A stretch of 64,000 nt of DNA from contig NZ_LMDM01000049.1 of the NCBI RefSeq assembly GCF_001425825.1, positions 62,001-126,000 of the forward strand, given 5' to 3'. This DNA is from Rhizobacter sp. Root1238 (GTDB lineage: Bacteria; Pseudomonadota; Gammaproteobacteria; Burkholderiales; Burkholderiaceae_C). The notes below the pieces were generated by a model. It was not told the DNA's origin, ran no database searches, and was given only the letters and a program-made list of their open reading frames with translations. How positions within the stretch are numbered: position 1 is the first letter of the stretch; each line of letters opens with the position of its first letter. Made by a program: the position numbers and the translations under genes. Below are positions 51,417-62,844 of the stretch, piece by piece.

Positions 51417-52529
51417 ATGCAGCTGCGAGCTGACCAACTCCCCACTCACCTGCGCCAGGGCCTGAAGCGGATCTACACGATCCATGGCGACGAGCCGCTG
51501 CTCGCGCAGGAGGCCGCCGACCTGATCCGCGCCGCCGCGCGCGCGGCCGGCCATTCCGAGCGCCAGGTGCACACCGTCGCCGGCGCGCACTTCGACTGGA
51601 GCAGCCTGCTCGGGGCCTCGCAGGCGCTGAGCCTGTTCGCCGACAAGCAGCTGATCGACATCCGCATCCCGTCCGGCAAGCCGGGCAAGGACGGCTCGCA
51701 GGCGCTGCAGCGCTACTGCGAGACGCTGTCGGACGACGTGGTCACGCTGGTGCAGTTGCCCAAGCTGGACCGCACGCAGCAGACCAGCGGCTGGTTCGTC
51801 GCGCTCGATGCGGCCGGCGTCACGCTGCGCGTCGACCCGATCGAGCGCCGCGCGCTGCCGGCCTGGATCGCGCAGCGGCTCGCGGCGCAGGGCCAGCGCG
51901 TGCAGGACGGTGAAGCCGGGCAGCAGACGCTGGCGTTCTTCGCCGACCGTGTCGAAGGCAACCTGCTGGCCGCGCACCAGGAGGTGCAGAAGCTCGGGCT
52001 GCTGTACCCGCAGGGCGAGCTGGGCTTCGAGCAGATCGAATCGGCGGTGCTGAACGTCGCCCGCTACGACGTGTTCAAGCTCGGCGAGGCGGTGCTGGCC
52101 GGCCAGGTCGGCCGCGCGCTGCGCATGCTCGATGGGCTGGAGGCCGAGGGCGAGGCGGCGGTGCTGGTGCACTGGACGCTGGCCAACGACATCCTGGCGC
52201 TGCGTCGCGTGAAGGACGCGATGAACGCCGGCAAGCCGCTCGCGCTCGCGCTGCGCGATGCGCGGGTCTGGGGGACGAAGGAGCGGTTGTTCGAACGCGC
52301 TGCGCCGCTGCTGAGCGACGACGGGTTGTCGCAGCTGGTCGAGGCGGCGCAGGTCTGCGACGGCCTGGTCAAGGGGCTGAAGCACGCCGACTGGCCGTTC
52401 GAGCCGTGGCAGGGGCTGCGCCGGCTGGTGCTGATGGTGATGCAGCAGGTCACGCAGCAGGCGGCACCGGCCCCGGGGACGGTGCGCGGCGGGCCGGCGT
52501 CGAAGGTGTCGCTCGTTCTGAGGGCCTGA
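51417..52529 (+). CDS. holA: DNA polymerase III delta subunit
   Basis: 370 residues, slightly longer than E. coli HolA. It is the clamp-loader subunit that opens the beta sliding clamp. Family segments: MQLRADQLPTHLRQGLKRIY, IHGDEPLLAQEAADLIRAAA, LIDIRIPSGKPGKDGSQALQ and AFFADRVEGNLLAAHQEVQK. The C-terminal helical domain includes VHWTLANDILALRRVK. The gene ends six bases before the stop of ghrA on the other strand, with no room for a terminator. Confidence 0.95.
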   Translation: MQLRADQLPTHLRQGLKRIYTIHGDEPLLAQEAADLIRAAARAAGHSERQVHTVAGAHFDWSSLLGASQALSLFADKQLIDIRIPSGKPGKDGSQALQRYCETLSDDVVTLVQLPKLDRTQQTSGWFVALDAAGVTLRVDPIERRALPAWIAQRLAAQGQRVQDGEAGQQTLAFFADRVEGNLLAAHQEVQKLGLLYPQGELGFEQIESAVLNVARYDVFKLGEAVLAGQVGRALRMLDGLEAEGEAAVLVHWTLANDILALRRVKDAMNAGKPLALALRDARVWGTKERLFERAAPLLSDDGLSQLVEAAQVCDGLVKGLKHADWPFEPWQGLRRLVLMVMQQVTQQAAPAPGTVRGGPASKVSLVLRA

Positions 52530-52534
52530 GCGTC

Positions 52535-53425
52535 TCAGTAACCCCGCTGCCGGTCGACCAGGTGCTGCAGCGGCTGTCCCGCGCGCAGTGCACGGATGTT
52601 GGCGGCGACCACCTGCGCGGCACTGCGCGGATCGGTCTGCGCCGCGACGTGCGGCAACACCGTCACCTGCGGGTGCTGCCAGAACGGATGCGCTGCCGGC
52701 AGCGGTTCGGTTGCGAACACGTCGAGCACCGCGCGCGACAGTTGCCCGTCATCGAGGGCCGACAGCAGGTCCGCTTCGACCACCTGCGCACCGCGCGCCA
52801 GGTTCACGAAACTCGCGCCGCGGCGCATCTGCGCGAAGCGGGTGCGGTCGAAGAAGCCGGTCGTCGCCGGGGTCAGCGGCAGCAGGCTGATCACGATGTC
52901 GGCCTGTGCGAGCACGCCATCGACCGGGCCGCTGCCCGTGCGCCAACCGTCGACGATGAACCCCTGCTGCGCCAGCCGCGCGGCCACCGCCTGCCCCATC
53001 TGCCCGAGGCCGAGCACCGCGACGCGCGTCTCGTCGGCACGCCGCTGGCCGTGCTGCCGCCACACGCCGGCGCGCTGCTGCAACGCGTAGTCGAAGAAGC
53101 CGCGCTGCAGCGCCAGCGCCGCCCACAGCGCGGTCTCGGCCATCGCGGCATTCATCGCCGGATCGACCATGCGTGCGAGCGGCACGTCGGCCGGCAGTGT
53201 CGGGTCGCGCAGCAGCTTGTCGACGCCGGCCCACAGCGACTGCACCAGCTTCAGCCCCGGCAGGCCGTGCAGCGCACCGGCCGGCGGGTTGGCGACGATC
53301 GCGATGTCGATGTCGTCGCCGGTTCGCTCCCGCAGCAGCGTCTCGCCGGGAAGGGCCGCTTGCAGCGCCGGCAGCCAGGTCGCCCACTCCGCGGCGTCGA
53401 AGTCGGCGGCCAGCAGGATGCTCAC
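52535..53425 (-). CDS. ghrA: 2-hydroxyacid dehydrogenase (glyoxylate/hydroxypyruvate reductase A-like)
   Basis: 296 residues from a GTG at 53425 that overlaps the pncC stop by 4 bases. The Rossmann motif VAVLGLGQMGQAVAARL is in the middle; catalytic residues are the Arg in VNLARGAQVVE, the Glu in FATEPLP, and the His in VLPHVAAQTD. These match the GhrA subgroup, which reduces glyoxylate and hydroxypyruvate with NADPH. The N-terminal lid domain is short. Its place at the end of thiL-pgpA-pncC may be coincidental linkage rather than a shared pathway. Confidence 0.9.
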   Translation of the reverse strand: MSILLAADFDAAEWATWLPALQAALPGETLLRERTGDDIDIAIVANPPAGALHGLPGLKLVQSLWAGVDKLLRDPTLPADVPLARMVDPAMNAAMAETALWAALALQRGFFDYALQQRAGVWRQHGQRRADETRVAVLGLGQMGQAVAARLAQQGFIVDGWRTGSGPVDGVLAQADIVISLLPLTPATTGFFDRTRFAQMRRGASFVNLARGAQVVEADLLSALDDGQLSRAVLDVFATEPLPAAHPFWQHPQVTVLPHVAAQTDPRSAAQVVAANIRALRAGQPLQHLVDRQRGY

Positions 53426-53904
53426 GACGCCGCCTGCAGCAAGCGCATCAACGCCTGGGACACCGTCTGCCCGCGCACCGCCGTGCGGTCGCCGGCGAAC
53501 AGCAGCCGCTCGGCCTGCGTCGTCCCGTCGCGCTGCGCCCACGCGAGCCACACGGTGCCGACCGGCTTGCCCGGCACCGCGCCGCCCGGCCCGGCGATGC
53601 CGGTCACCGCGACCGCGAAGCGCGCCGGCGAGTGCCGCAGCGCACCTTCGGCCATCGCGCGCGCGACCTCTTCACTGACCGCACCGTGCTGCGCGATCAG
53701 CGCCGCCGGCACGCCCAGCATCTGCGTCTTCGCGTCGTTGCTGTAGGTCACGAAGCCGCGCTCGAACCAGTCGCTCGAGCCGGCGACCGAGGTGCAGGCC
53801 GCGGCAATCAGCCCGCCGGTGCAGGACTCGGCCGTCGCGATGGAGCCGCCGCGCTGTCGCAGCACGCGCGCCAGCGCCAGCACCGCCGGCTCGAACTCGT
53901 TCAC
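53422..53904 (-). CDS. pncC: Nicotinamide-nucleotide amidase (CinA C-terminal domain)
   Basis: 160 residues from a GTG at 53904, overlapping the pgpA stop by 4 bases. It is a stand-alone CinA C-terminal domain: ATAESCTGGLIAAACTSVAG, FVTYSNDAKTQMLGV, AVTGIAGPGGAVPGKPVGTV. The family removes ammonia from NMN to recycle NAD. The catalytic Ser/Lys neighbourhood (SCTGG, YSNDAK) is present. The gene is one of four minus-strand genes joined by 4-bp overlaps. Confidence 0.94.
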   Translation of the reverse strand: MNEFEPAVLALARVLRQRGGSIATAESCTGGLIAAACTSVAGSSDWFERGFVTYSNDAKTQMLGVPAALIAQHGAVSEEVARAMAEGALRHSPARFAVAVTGIAGPGGAVPGKPVGTVWLAWAQRDGTTQAERLLFAGDRTAVRGQTVSQALMRLLQAAS

Positions 53905-54476
53905 ACGAACCTCCACAGCGCGATCACCAGCAGCGCGCACAGCGCCGCGACGAAGTCGTCGAACAGGATGCCGAAGCCTTGCGCCCAGCCGATCGGCTGG
54001 CCGCGGCGCAGCTTGAAGCGGCCGTCGGCCCAGCCGACCGGGCCGGGCTTCACCGCGTCGAAGAAGCGGAACAGGCCGAAGGCCACCGCCTGCGCGAGCA
54101 GGCCGGCCGGCGTCACCAGCCACAGCACGGCCCAGAACGCCAGCACCTCGTCCCAGACGATGCTGCCCGGGTCGGCGACATTCAGGTTGCGCGCGGTCAC
54201 CGTGCAGGCCCACCAGCCGACCGCCGTGCCGACCGTCAGCAGCAGCAGCCACTGCAGGTCGCCCAGGTGCGGCTGCAGGATGACGAACGCGAGCCAGGCC
54301 CACAGCGTGCCGACCGTGCCGGGCGCGACCGGCGACAAGCCGCTGCCGAAGCCGAGCGCGATGACGTGCGCCGGGTGGCGGAACATGAAGCCGATGGTCG
54401 CGCGGCGCGGTGCCGGGCGCAGCGGCGGCGACGGTTCGGGCGCGCGAGCGGGATCGGGATGGGGCGCGGGCGTCAT
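53901..54476 (-). CDS. pgpA: Phosphatidylglycerophosphatase A
   Basis: 191 residues from the ATG at 54476. A Pro-rich start precedes the PgpA domain: MFRHPAHVIALGFGSGLSPV, APGTVGTLWAW, and the acidic FGILFDDFVAALCA motif near residue 170, which holds conserved Asp residues. It dephosphorylates phosphatidylglycerophosphate to phosphatidylglycerol in the inner membrane. Four hydrophobic stretches are visible. It overlaps thiL upstream and pncC downstream by 4 bases each. thiL-pgpA linkage is widespread in proteobacteria. Confidence 0.95.
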   Translation of the reverse strand: MTPAPHPDPARAPEPSPPLRPAPRRATIGFMFRHPAHVIALGFGSGLSPVAPGTVGTLWAWLAFVILQPHLGDLQWLLLLTVGTAVGWWACTVTARNLNVADPGSIVWDEVLAFWAVLWLVTPAGLLAQAVAFGLFRFFDAVKPGPVGWADGRFKLRRGQPIGWAQGFGILFDDFVAALCALLVIALWRFV

Positions 54477-55438
54477 GGCTTGAAATGATCGAAGGCCGCG
54501 AAGCGCTGGTCGACCGCCGCGCCGTCGCCGTCCACCAGCCGCAGGCCGTGCGCGGCCGGCTCGATGCGTCCGATGCGCGTCGCCGCGACACCGGCGCCTT
54601 GCGCGGCGGCGCGAACGGCGGCGGCCTGCGACGGCGGCGCGGTGAACACCAGCTCGTAGTCGTCGCCACCGGCCAGCGTGCAGTTGCGCTGCAGCGCGAG
54701 CGGCTGCGCGGCCAGCACCGCGCTGCGCGGCAGCGCATCGACCTGCAGCGTGGCGCCGGCGTTCGAGCGCTTCAGGATGTGGCCGAGGTCGCCGAGCAGC
54801 CCGTCGGAGACGTCGATCGCGCTGGTCGCGATGCCGCGCATCGCGATGCCAAGCGCGACGCGCGGCGTCGGCAGCTCCATCGCGGCGCGCACCTGCTCGA
54901 AGCCGTCGCCGGCCAGCGCGACGCTGCCGCGAAACACCTCCAGCGCGAGCCGCGCGTCGCCGAGCGTGCCGCTGACCCAGATCTCGTCGCCGTCGCGCGC
55001 GCCCGAGCGCAGCAGCGCCTGCCCGGGCGGCACCTCGCCGAACACCGTGATGCACAGGTTCAGCGGGCCTTGCGTCGTGTCGCCGCCGACCAGCTCGCAG
55101 CCGTGCGCGTCGGCCAGCGCCAGCAGGCCGCGCGAGAAGCCTTCGAGGAACGCCTCGTCGATGCGCGGCAGCGCCAGCGCCAGCGTGAACGCGAGCGGCT
55201 GCGCGCCGCAGGCGGCCAGGTCGCTGAGGTTGACGGCCAGCGCCTTGTGGCCGAGCCGCTGCGGCGCGACCGTCGACAGGAAATGCCGCCCCTCGACCAG
55301 CATGTCGCTGGACGTCGCGAGCTGCATGCCGGGCGTGAGGTTCAGCAGCGCGCAGTCGTCGCCGACGCCGAGCGCCGCGCGTCGCGCCGGCCGCGTGAAC
55401 CAGCGCGCGATCAGGTCGAATTCGCCGATCACCGACAT
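54473..55438 (-). CDS. thiL: Thiamine-monophosphate kinase
   Basis: 321 residues, complete. ThiL makes the active cofactor thiamine diphosphate from the monophosphate. Motifs: GEFDLIARWF at the start, GVGDDCALLNL (nucleotide and Mg2+ binding), MLVEGRHF, NLSDLAACGA, GGDTTQGPL, and SAIDVSDGLLGDLGH. The C-terminal GGDDYELVFT is present. The ATG at 55438 follows the SPFH gene by 8 bases. It overlaps pgpA by 4 bases. Confidence 0.95.
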   Translation of the reverse strand: MSVIGEFDLIARWFTRPARRAALGVGDDCALLNLTPGMQLATSSDMLVEGRHFLSTVAPQRLGHKALAVNLSDLAACGAQPLAFTLALALPRIDEAFLEGFSRGLLALADAHGCELVGGDTTQGPLNLCITVFGEVPPGQALLRSGARDGDEIWVSGTLGDARLALEVFRGSVALAGDGFEQVRAAMELPTPRVALGIAMRGIATSAIDVSDGLLGDLGHILKRSNAGATLQVDALPRSAVLAAQPLALQRNCTLAGGDDYELVFTAPPSQAAAVRAAAQGAGVAATRIGRIEPAAHGLRLVDGDGAAVDQRFAAFDHFKP

Positions 55439-55446
55439 CGCGCCGC

Positions 55447-56286
55447 TCACTTGCCGATGTTGATCAGCGGCGCCGTCTGCATGTTCGCCGGCAGCACGAC
55501 GGTGGTCGTGCCGCCCTTCTCGGCGAACTTCAGCAGCGCCAGGTTCGACTCGTGCTGCAGGTACTCGCGCGTCAGGCTCTGGTTGATGATCTGGTTGGCG
55601 CGCGCGATGCCCTCGGCCTTCTTGACCTCCACCTGCGCCTCGGCCTCGGCGATCGCGATGCGCTGCTTCGTCGTCTCGAGCTGCTTCTGCGCCGCGACCG
55701 AATCCTGGATCGCCTTCTCGATCGCCGGGTCGGTGGTCAGCGAGCGGATCACGACGCGCGTGATCTGGAACACGCCCTTGTCGTTGGCGTCGAGCTCGCC
55801 CTGCAGCGACTTGCGCACCGCCTGCGCCAGCTCCTCGCGCTGGGTGTGCATCACCAGGCTGTCGATGTGCGAGGCCTGCTGGTAGATCGCGTTGCGCGCG
55901 ACGCGCTGCAGCAGCGCGTAGGCCGGCAGGTAGACGCGGCTGCCTTCGTCGCGGGTGTGCTGGCCGGCGTACTTCACGTACAGGTCGGCGACGAAGCCGG
56001 GCGTGACGCGGTAGTAGACGGTCATGTCGAGGTCGCGCAGCGACAGGTTGTCGCGGGCCTTCGGCGTCAGGTCGTTCAGGTCGAGCCCGATCTCCTTGGC
56101 CGAGAACTCCTGCACCCGGCTGATGCCCGGGATGCCGAGGTAGATGCCCGGCTCGACCTCGTCGGCGCTGACCTTGCCGAGCGTCGTGCGGATGCCGACG
56201 TTGCCCGATTCGATGGTGCCGCAACTGGACACGGCGAACACCAGCCCCAGCACGACGATGGCAGCCAGAACAGCGCGAACGATCAC
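55447..56286 (-). CDS. SPFH/Band 7 (prohibitin-like) membrane protein
   Basis: 279 residues. One N-terminal hydrophobic segment (VRAVLAAIVVLGLVFAVSSC) ends in a Cys that resembles a lipobox (VSSC, Cys22), so it may be a lipoprotein. The Band 7 domain follows: GNVGIRTTLGKVSADEVEPG, DMTVYYRVTP, ITRVVIRSLTTDPAIEKAIQ, then a coiled-coil AQKQLETTKQRIAIAEAEAQ. Such proteins form rings that scaffold membrane proteases such as FtsH. It lies 8 bases upstream of thiL on the same strand. The Cys is the only odd point. Confidence 0.9.
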   Translation of the reverse strand: MIVRAVLAAIVVLGLVFAVSSCGTIESGNVGIRTTLGKVSADEVEPGIYLGIPGISRVQEFSAKEIGLDLNDLTPKARDNLSLRDLDMTVYYRVTPGFVADLYVKYAGQHTRDEGSRVYLPAYALLQRVARNAIYQQASHIDSLVMHTQREELAQAVRKSLQGELDANDKGVFQITRVVIRSLTTDPAIEKAIQDSVAAQKQLETTKQRIAIAEAEAQVEVKKAEGIARANQIINQSLTREYLQHESNLALLKFAEKGGTTTVVLPANMQTAPLINIGK

Positions 56287-56421
56287 GGTGGATCTCCTGT
56301 GGGTGGCGTGATGCGGGTTTGCCCCGGGTCGCGATTATCGCGGCGGAACCGGCGTTCCCTGTGAAAATCCGCCCGCGCGTCGGAGGGCGCGCTCCATCCA
56401 TCACAACCAGAGAGCAGTCCC

Positions 56422-56991
56422 ATGAGCTTGTTTCGTTCCGCATTGGTGCTGGCGGCCAGCGCCGCCGTTGCCGTCTTCGTCAGCGGGTGTTCGACGACCG
56501 CCCCGGCGTTCCAGCCGTCCATCGCCAACGTCAGCACGCTGAAGGCGGCCGGCAGCACGCCGGTGGCGGTCGGTGCCTTCACGGTGCAGGCCGGCCTGAA
56601 GACCGCCACGTCGATCCAGTTGCGCGCTGCCGACATGACGACGACCAAGGGCAGCTACGCCGAGTACCTCGCCGACGCGCTGAAGTCCGAACTCGACCTC
56701 GCCAAGCGGCTCGACCCGAAGGCCACGATCGAGATCACCGGCGTCCTGTTGAAGAACGACATCGCTGCCGGCGGCTTCTCGACCAACAGCGGCGAGGTCG
56801 AGGCGCGCTTCATCGTGCGTCGCGACGGCCAGGTGAAATACGAGAAGACCAAGCGCGGCACGGCCGAATGGGAAGGCTCGTTCGCCGGTGCGACCGCGAT
56901 TCCGAAGGCCGCGCAACAGTACCCGGTGCTGGTGCAGAACATGCTCGCGGCGCTGTACGCAGACGCCGACTTCCTGGCCGCCATCCGCTGA
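56422..56991 (+). CDS. Predicted lipoprotein, function unknown
   Basis: 189 residues. A lipobox FVSGC places Cys23 as the lipidated residue. The mature part begins TPVAVGAFTVQAG and has alternating beta and helix text, ending in YPVLVQNMLAALYADADFL. It resembles periplasmic lipoproteins that build assembly platforms (tandem beta-strand domain with a final helix), but no family can be named with confidence. The ATG follows CAGAGAGCAG. A second lipoprotein gene follows after 14 bases, so the two are probably partners. Confidence 0.75.
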   Translation: MSLFRSALVLAASAAVAVFVSGCSTTAPAFQPSIANVSTLKAAGSTPVAVGAFTVQAGLKTATSIQLRAADMTTTKGSYAEYLADALKSELDLAKRLDPKATIEITGVLLKNDIAAGGFSTNSGEVEARFIVRRDGQVKYEKTKRGTAEWEGSFAGATAIPKAAQQYPVLVQNMLAALYADADFLAAIR

Positions 56992-57005
56992 TCGGGAGCC
57001 GTTCC

Positions 57006-57599
57006 ATGCGCATCCAACAGATCCTGCTGGCCCTGGCCCTCGGCGTCTCGGCCCTGTTCACCGGCTGTGCCCACCCGATCACGGTGGGTCCGGTCGACGC
57101 GAACCAGATCAAGGCCTCGGGCACGTCACGCATCGGCAAGTCGGTCGGCTACTTCATTGCGCCGGAAGACGCGCAGCGCGAGGTGACCTCGGGCGGCGGC
57201 GGCGGCGACAAGGTGAGCTACAAGCCCTACGCCGACCTCGACCCCGGGCTGTACCGCGCCTTGTCCGAGGTGTTCGCGAACGTGACGAAGATGAAGTCGG
57301 CCAACGAGGCCGCCGCGGCCGGCAGCCCGTTGCGACTCGTGATCCTGCCGAAGATCTTCACCAATTCGTCGTCGAGCAGCGCCCTCACCTGGCCGCCCAC
57401 CGACTTCTCGATCGAACTGGTCTGCAAGGTCACCGACGCGGCCGGCGCGGCCGTCACCGAAGTCAAGGGCATCGGCAAGGGGCACGCCGAGTACGACGAG
57501 TTCAAGAACAACCACTCGCTGTCGGCCAACCGGGCGACACAGGAAGCGCTGGTGAACCTCGTCAAGGCCCTCGAGGCCGATCCGGCCCTGCGCCGCTAG
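57006..57599 (+). CDS. Predicted lipoprotein, function unknown
   Basis: 197 residues from the ATG at 57006. Lipobox FTGC (Cys21). The mature protein starts AHPITVGPVDANQIKASGTS and contains a long middle section with Gly-rich and Ser-rich loops (TSGGGGGDKVSYKPYADL; TNSSSSSALTWPPTDFSIEL), then AAVTEVKGIGKGHAEYDEFK and a helical end. It looks related in layout to the preceding lipoprotein and may have arisen with it by duplication. No function can be stated. It converges with the two-component regulator gene. Confidence 0.75.
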   Translation: MRIQQILLALALGVSALFTGCAHPITVGPVDANQIKASGTSRIGKSVGYFIAPEDAQREVTSGGGGGDKVSYKPYADLDPGLYRALSEVFANVTKMKSANEAAAAGSPLRLVILPKIFTNSSSSSALTWPPTDFSIELVCKVTDAAGAAVTEVKGIGKGHAEYDEFKNNHSLSANRATQEALVNLVKALEADPALRR

Positions 57600-57637
57600 G
57601 CGCCGCGGCGAGCGACTGGGCGTGGCGCGTCCGCGCT

Positions 57638-58321
57638 TCAGTCGCGCATCCGGTTGGCCAGTTCCACCGCCGACTTCACGTCCATCTTCTCGAACACCCG
57701 CGCGCGGTGCACCTCGACCGTGCGCACGCTGATGTTCAGCTCGTCGGCGATCAGCTTGTTGGGCCGGCCGTCGATCACCCGCTCCATCACCTCGCGCTCG
57801 CGCTCGGTGAGTTCGGCCAGGTGCTGCTGCAGCGTGACGCGGTCGCGCCGGCGCAGGATGGCCTGCGTGCTCTGCGCGAGCGCCTGCTCCACGCGGTCGA
57901 CCAGCGCGTTGTCGGAGAACGGCTTCTCGACGAAATCGAACGCGCCGCGCTTGACGGCGGCCACCGCGGTCGGCACGTCGCCGTGGCCAGTCAGGAAGAT
58001 CACCGGCAGCGCCTGCAGCAGGCCGCGCTCGGCCAGTCGCTCGAACAGCGCGAGGCCGCTGGTGACCGGCATGCGAACGTCCAGCACCAGGCAGCTCGGC
58101 GACGTCGGCCAGCCGGCGGCGGTGGCGGCGGCCAGGCGCGGCGCGAGCATGGCCTCGAAGGCCTCGGCGCTCGCGAAGCCTTCGGACAGCAGCCGGCGCG
58201 AGCGCAGCAGCCAGGCCAGCGCCTCGCGCACGACGTCCTCGTCGTCGACCAGGTAGACCATCGGCAGGCCAAGGTGGGCGGGTGCGGCCGGCGTGCCGCC
58301 GTGGGAGGGACTGCTGTTCAT
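57638..58321 (-). CDS. Response regulator, FixJ/NarL type
   Basis: 227 residues. The receiver domain (about 20-145) has the acidic pair DDED at 26-29, the phosphoacceptor Asp81 in LVLDVRMP, FLTGHGD and the switch Lys in FVEKPFSD. The C-terminal LuxR-type helix-turn-helix (LTEREREVMERVIDG, IADELNISVRTVEVHRARVF) covers 165-220, as in FixJ. It has an inserted loop of about 15 residues before Asp81. The gene overlaps its sensor kinase by 4 bases (ATGA). Targets may include the divergent maeB gene (inference). Confidence 0.92.
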   Translation of the reverse strand: MNSSPSHGGTPAAPAHLGLPMVYLVDDEDVVREALAWLLRSRRLLSEGFASAEAFEAMLAPRLAAATAAGWPTSPSCLVLDVRMPVTSGLALFERLAERGLLQALPVIFLTGHGDVPTAVAAVKRGAFDFVEKPFSDNALVDRVEQALAQSTQAILRRRDRVTLQQHLAELTEREREVMERVIDGRPNKLIADELNISVRTVEVHRARVFEKMDVKSAVELANRMRD

Positions 58322-60360
58322 GGGCTCGTGTTCTTGCTGTCGGCGGGCAGCGTGAACCTGAATTCTGCGCCGATCACGCGCCGCGCGGCATCGAAGCGGT
58401 TCTCGAACACCAGCAGGCCGCCGTGCTGCTCGATCACCGTGCGGCACAGGCTCAGCCCGAGCCCCATGCCTTCGGGCCGGGTCGTGAAGAACGGCGTGAA
58501 CAGCCGCGGCGCGACCTCGTCGGCGACACCGGTGCCGCGGTCGACGATGCCGAACGCGACCCAGCGGGCATCCACCGGGCGCACGCGGATGGTCAGTTCG
58601 CGCTCGGCCGCCGGGGTGTGCGACTCCATCGCCTGGATCGCATTGCGCGTCAGGTTCAGCAGCACCTGCTCGAGCATCGTGCGGTCGCAGACCACGCGCG
58701 GCATCGGCTTCGGCAGGTCGAGCTCGATGCGCGTGCCGCTCTTGCGCGCCTGCAGCCGCACCAGCGGCAGCACCGCGTCGATCAGCAGGTCGGCGCGCAC
58801 CGGCTCGCGCGCCTGCTCGCGCCGGCGCACGAAGTCGTGCACGCTCTTGATCACGCGGCCGGCCCGCTCGGCCTGCTCGGCAATGCGCTGCGAGGCCTGG
58901 CGCAGCAGCGCCAGCGTCTCGGCGCCATCGCCGTCGGTGTCGTTCATCAGGTTCAGCGAACCGGCGGCGTAGCTCGCGATCGCCGCCAGCGGCTGGTTCA
59001 GCTCGTGGCTCAGCAGCGAGGCCATCTCGCCGACGGTGGCCAGCCGCGCCGTCGCCTGCAGCCGCTCCTGCTGCTGGCGCGACACCTCCTCGATCTTGCG
59101 CTGCGCGCTGACGTCGAGCGCCGCGCTCATCCAGCCGGTGTGGCGGCCGGCCCCGTCGACCAGCGGCGCCTCGAAGATCATCACCGCGAAGCGCTCGCCG
59201 TTGCGCCGCATGAACACCGTCTCGTAGCCCTCGCGCGGCGGCACCGTGCCGGCCAGCCGCACCTGCTGGCGCTTGGTGTATTCCGACGTGAGTTCCGGCG
59301 GCCAGTACGGCGGCGTCGTCTGCCCGACCAGCTCGGTCGCGCTGAAGCCCACCATCTCGCAGAAGGCCGGGTTCACGTAGGTGATGCGGCCGTGCGGGTC
59401 GCGCGCGCGCAGCCCGGTGACCAGCGAATCCTCCATCGCCTTGCGGAAGCTCAGCGCCTCGGCGAGCGCCGCCTCGGCGCCGGCGCGCTTGCGCACGTCG
59501 CGCGCCAGCAGCACCACCACGCCGCCGAGCGCGAGCGACAGCCCGAGCACCAGCGCGGTGCTGAGGTTGGGGATCAGCCGCGGGCGGCCGGCGCTGCTGT
59601 CGACCCGCAGCTGCAGGCTCAGGCCCGGCAGGTCGACCAGCCGCTCGGCGATGAAGGCGCCCGCGCCGCGCGGCAGGCCCGCACGCGCGAGCCGCGTGCC
59701 GTCGCCTTCGATGAACGACAGCTCGTGCACCCGCTTCACCTCGCTGCCCACCGTTTCGTCCAGCAGCCGGCCGAGCGCGAAGGTGGCGGCCATGAAGCCG
59801 AGGTTCTGCCCGCTGCCGGCGATCGGGATGCAGACGTCCATCACCTCCAGGCCCAGCCCGCCCGGCAGCGGCACGAAGTAGCTGCGCGAGTACGACGGGC
59901 TGCCCTGGCGGCGCGCGGTGGTGCACGCGAGCTCGGTCTCGAGGTCGATGTCGTCGCGGTGGATCTGCGTGAAGGCCGAGCCGTGCAGCGGCGAGTCGAC
60001 CGACTCGGTGATCTCCAGCTGCGCATCGCGGCGCTCGATGCGCAGCAGCTCGCGGTGCGCGCGCAGCAGCGCGGCCGCATCCTGCTGCCACAGCGGGATC
60101 GATGGGTTGTTCCACAGCAGCGCTTGCAGGCTCTGCAGGTCGCGGCCGAGCGCCTGCTTGATGTCGCCCGCCGCCGCGGTGGCGGTGGCGTCGACCTGCT
60201 CCTGCGCCCGGCTGCTCTCGTAGCCGAGCGTCAGCCACACCAGCAGCGACTGGGCAACCAGCAGCAGCGCCACCAGCGTCGCCCACGGCAGCGCGCGCCG
60301 CCAGCGCCGCGGCGGCAGGGATTCGGGGGCGGCAGGCGGTGGGAGCAGGGGCGAAAGCAT
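58318..60360 (-). CDS. PAS-domain membrane sensor histidine kinase
   Basis: 680 residues from the ATG at 60360. Two membrane helices (about 25-46 and 262-286) enclose a periplasmic sensing region of about 215 residues. A PAS domain follows (GLRARDPHGRITYVNPAFCE, about 305-425), then the phosphoacceptor His452 in LSHELNQPLAAIASYAAG and the ATPase domain with NLTRNAIQAM, DRGTGV and GMGLGLSLCRTVIEQHGG. The PAS-LNQPLA design is shared with FixL and DctB-like kinases. It phosphorylates the overlapping FixJ-type regulator. Its ligand is unknown. Longer open frames upstream are antisense to maeB and were excluded. Confidence 0.93.
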   Translation of the reverse strand: MLSPLLPPPAAPESLPPRRWRRALPWATLVALLLVAQSLLVWLTLGYESSRAQEQVDATATAAAGDIKQALGRDLQSLQALLWNNPSIPLWQQDAAALLRAHRELLRIERRDAQLEITESVDSPLHGSAFTQIHRDDIDLETELACTTARRQGSPSYSRSYFVPLPGGLGLEVMDVCIPIAGSGQNLGFMAATFALGRLLDETVGSEVKRVHELSFIEGDGTRLARAGLPRGAGAFIAERLVDLPGLSLQLRVDSSAGRPRLIPNLSTALVLGLSLALGGVVVLLARDVRKRAGAEAALAEALSFRKAMEDSLVTGLRARDPHGRITYVNPAFCEMVGFSATELVGQTTPPYWPPELTSEYTKRQQVRLAGTVPPREGYETVFMRRNGERFAVMIFEAPLVDGAGRHTGWMSAALDVSAQRKIEEVSRQQQERLQATARLATVGEMASLLSHELNQPLAAIASYAAGSLNLMNDTDGDGAETLALLRQASQRIAEQAERAGRVIKSVHDFVRRREQAREPVRADLLIDAVLPLVRLQARKSGTRIELDLPKPMPRVVCDRTMLEQVLLNLTRNAIQAMESHTPAAERELTIRVRPVDARWVAFGIVDRGTGVADEVAPRLFTPFFTTRPEGMGLGLSLCRTVIEQHGGLLVFENRFDAARRVIGAEFRFTLPADSKNTSP

Positions 60361-60516
60361 CACTCGGGGCGCGGGGACCACCCTGCAGTATTGCGAATGG
60401 GCCGGCCGTGGAGGTACGCAGTTTCGCGCATGGGGGCCGGTGGCGCGCTGCGCAACACTGCGGGGTTCGCGCCCTCCTACAATGCTTTCCCCTTCGAGGA
60501 CCCACGAGATCACGCC

Positions 60517-62811
<2,295 letters not shown>

Positions 62812-62844
62812 GCGGCGCGATCTGACAAAAACGGGCGCCGGCCG

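Noticed and set aside
58282-60516. Plus-strand open frame joined in frame to maeB
   Set aside because: Antisense of the sensor kinase; malic enzyme homology starts at 60517.
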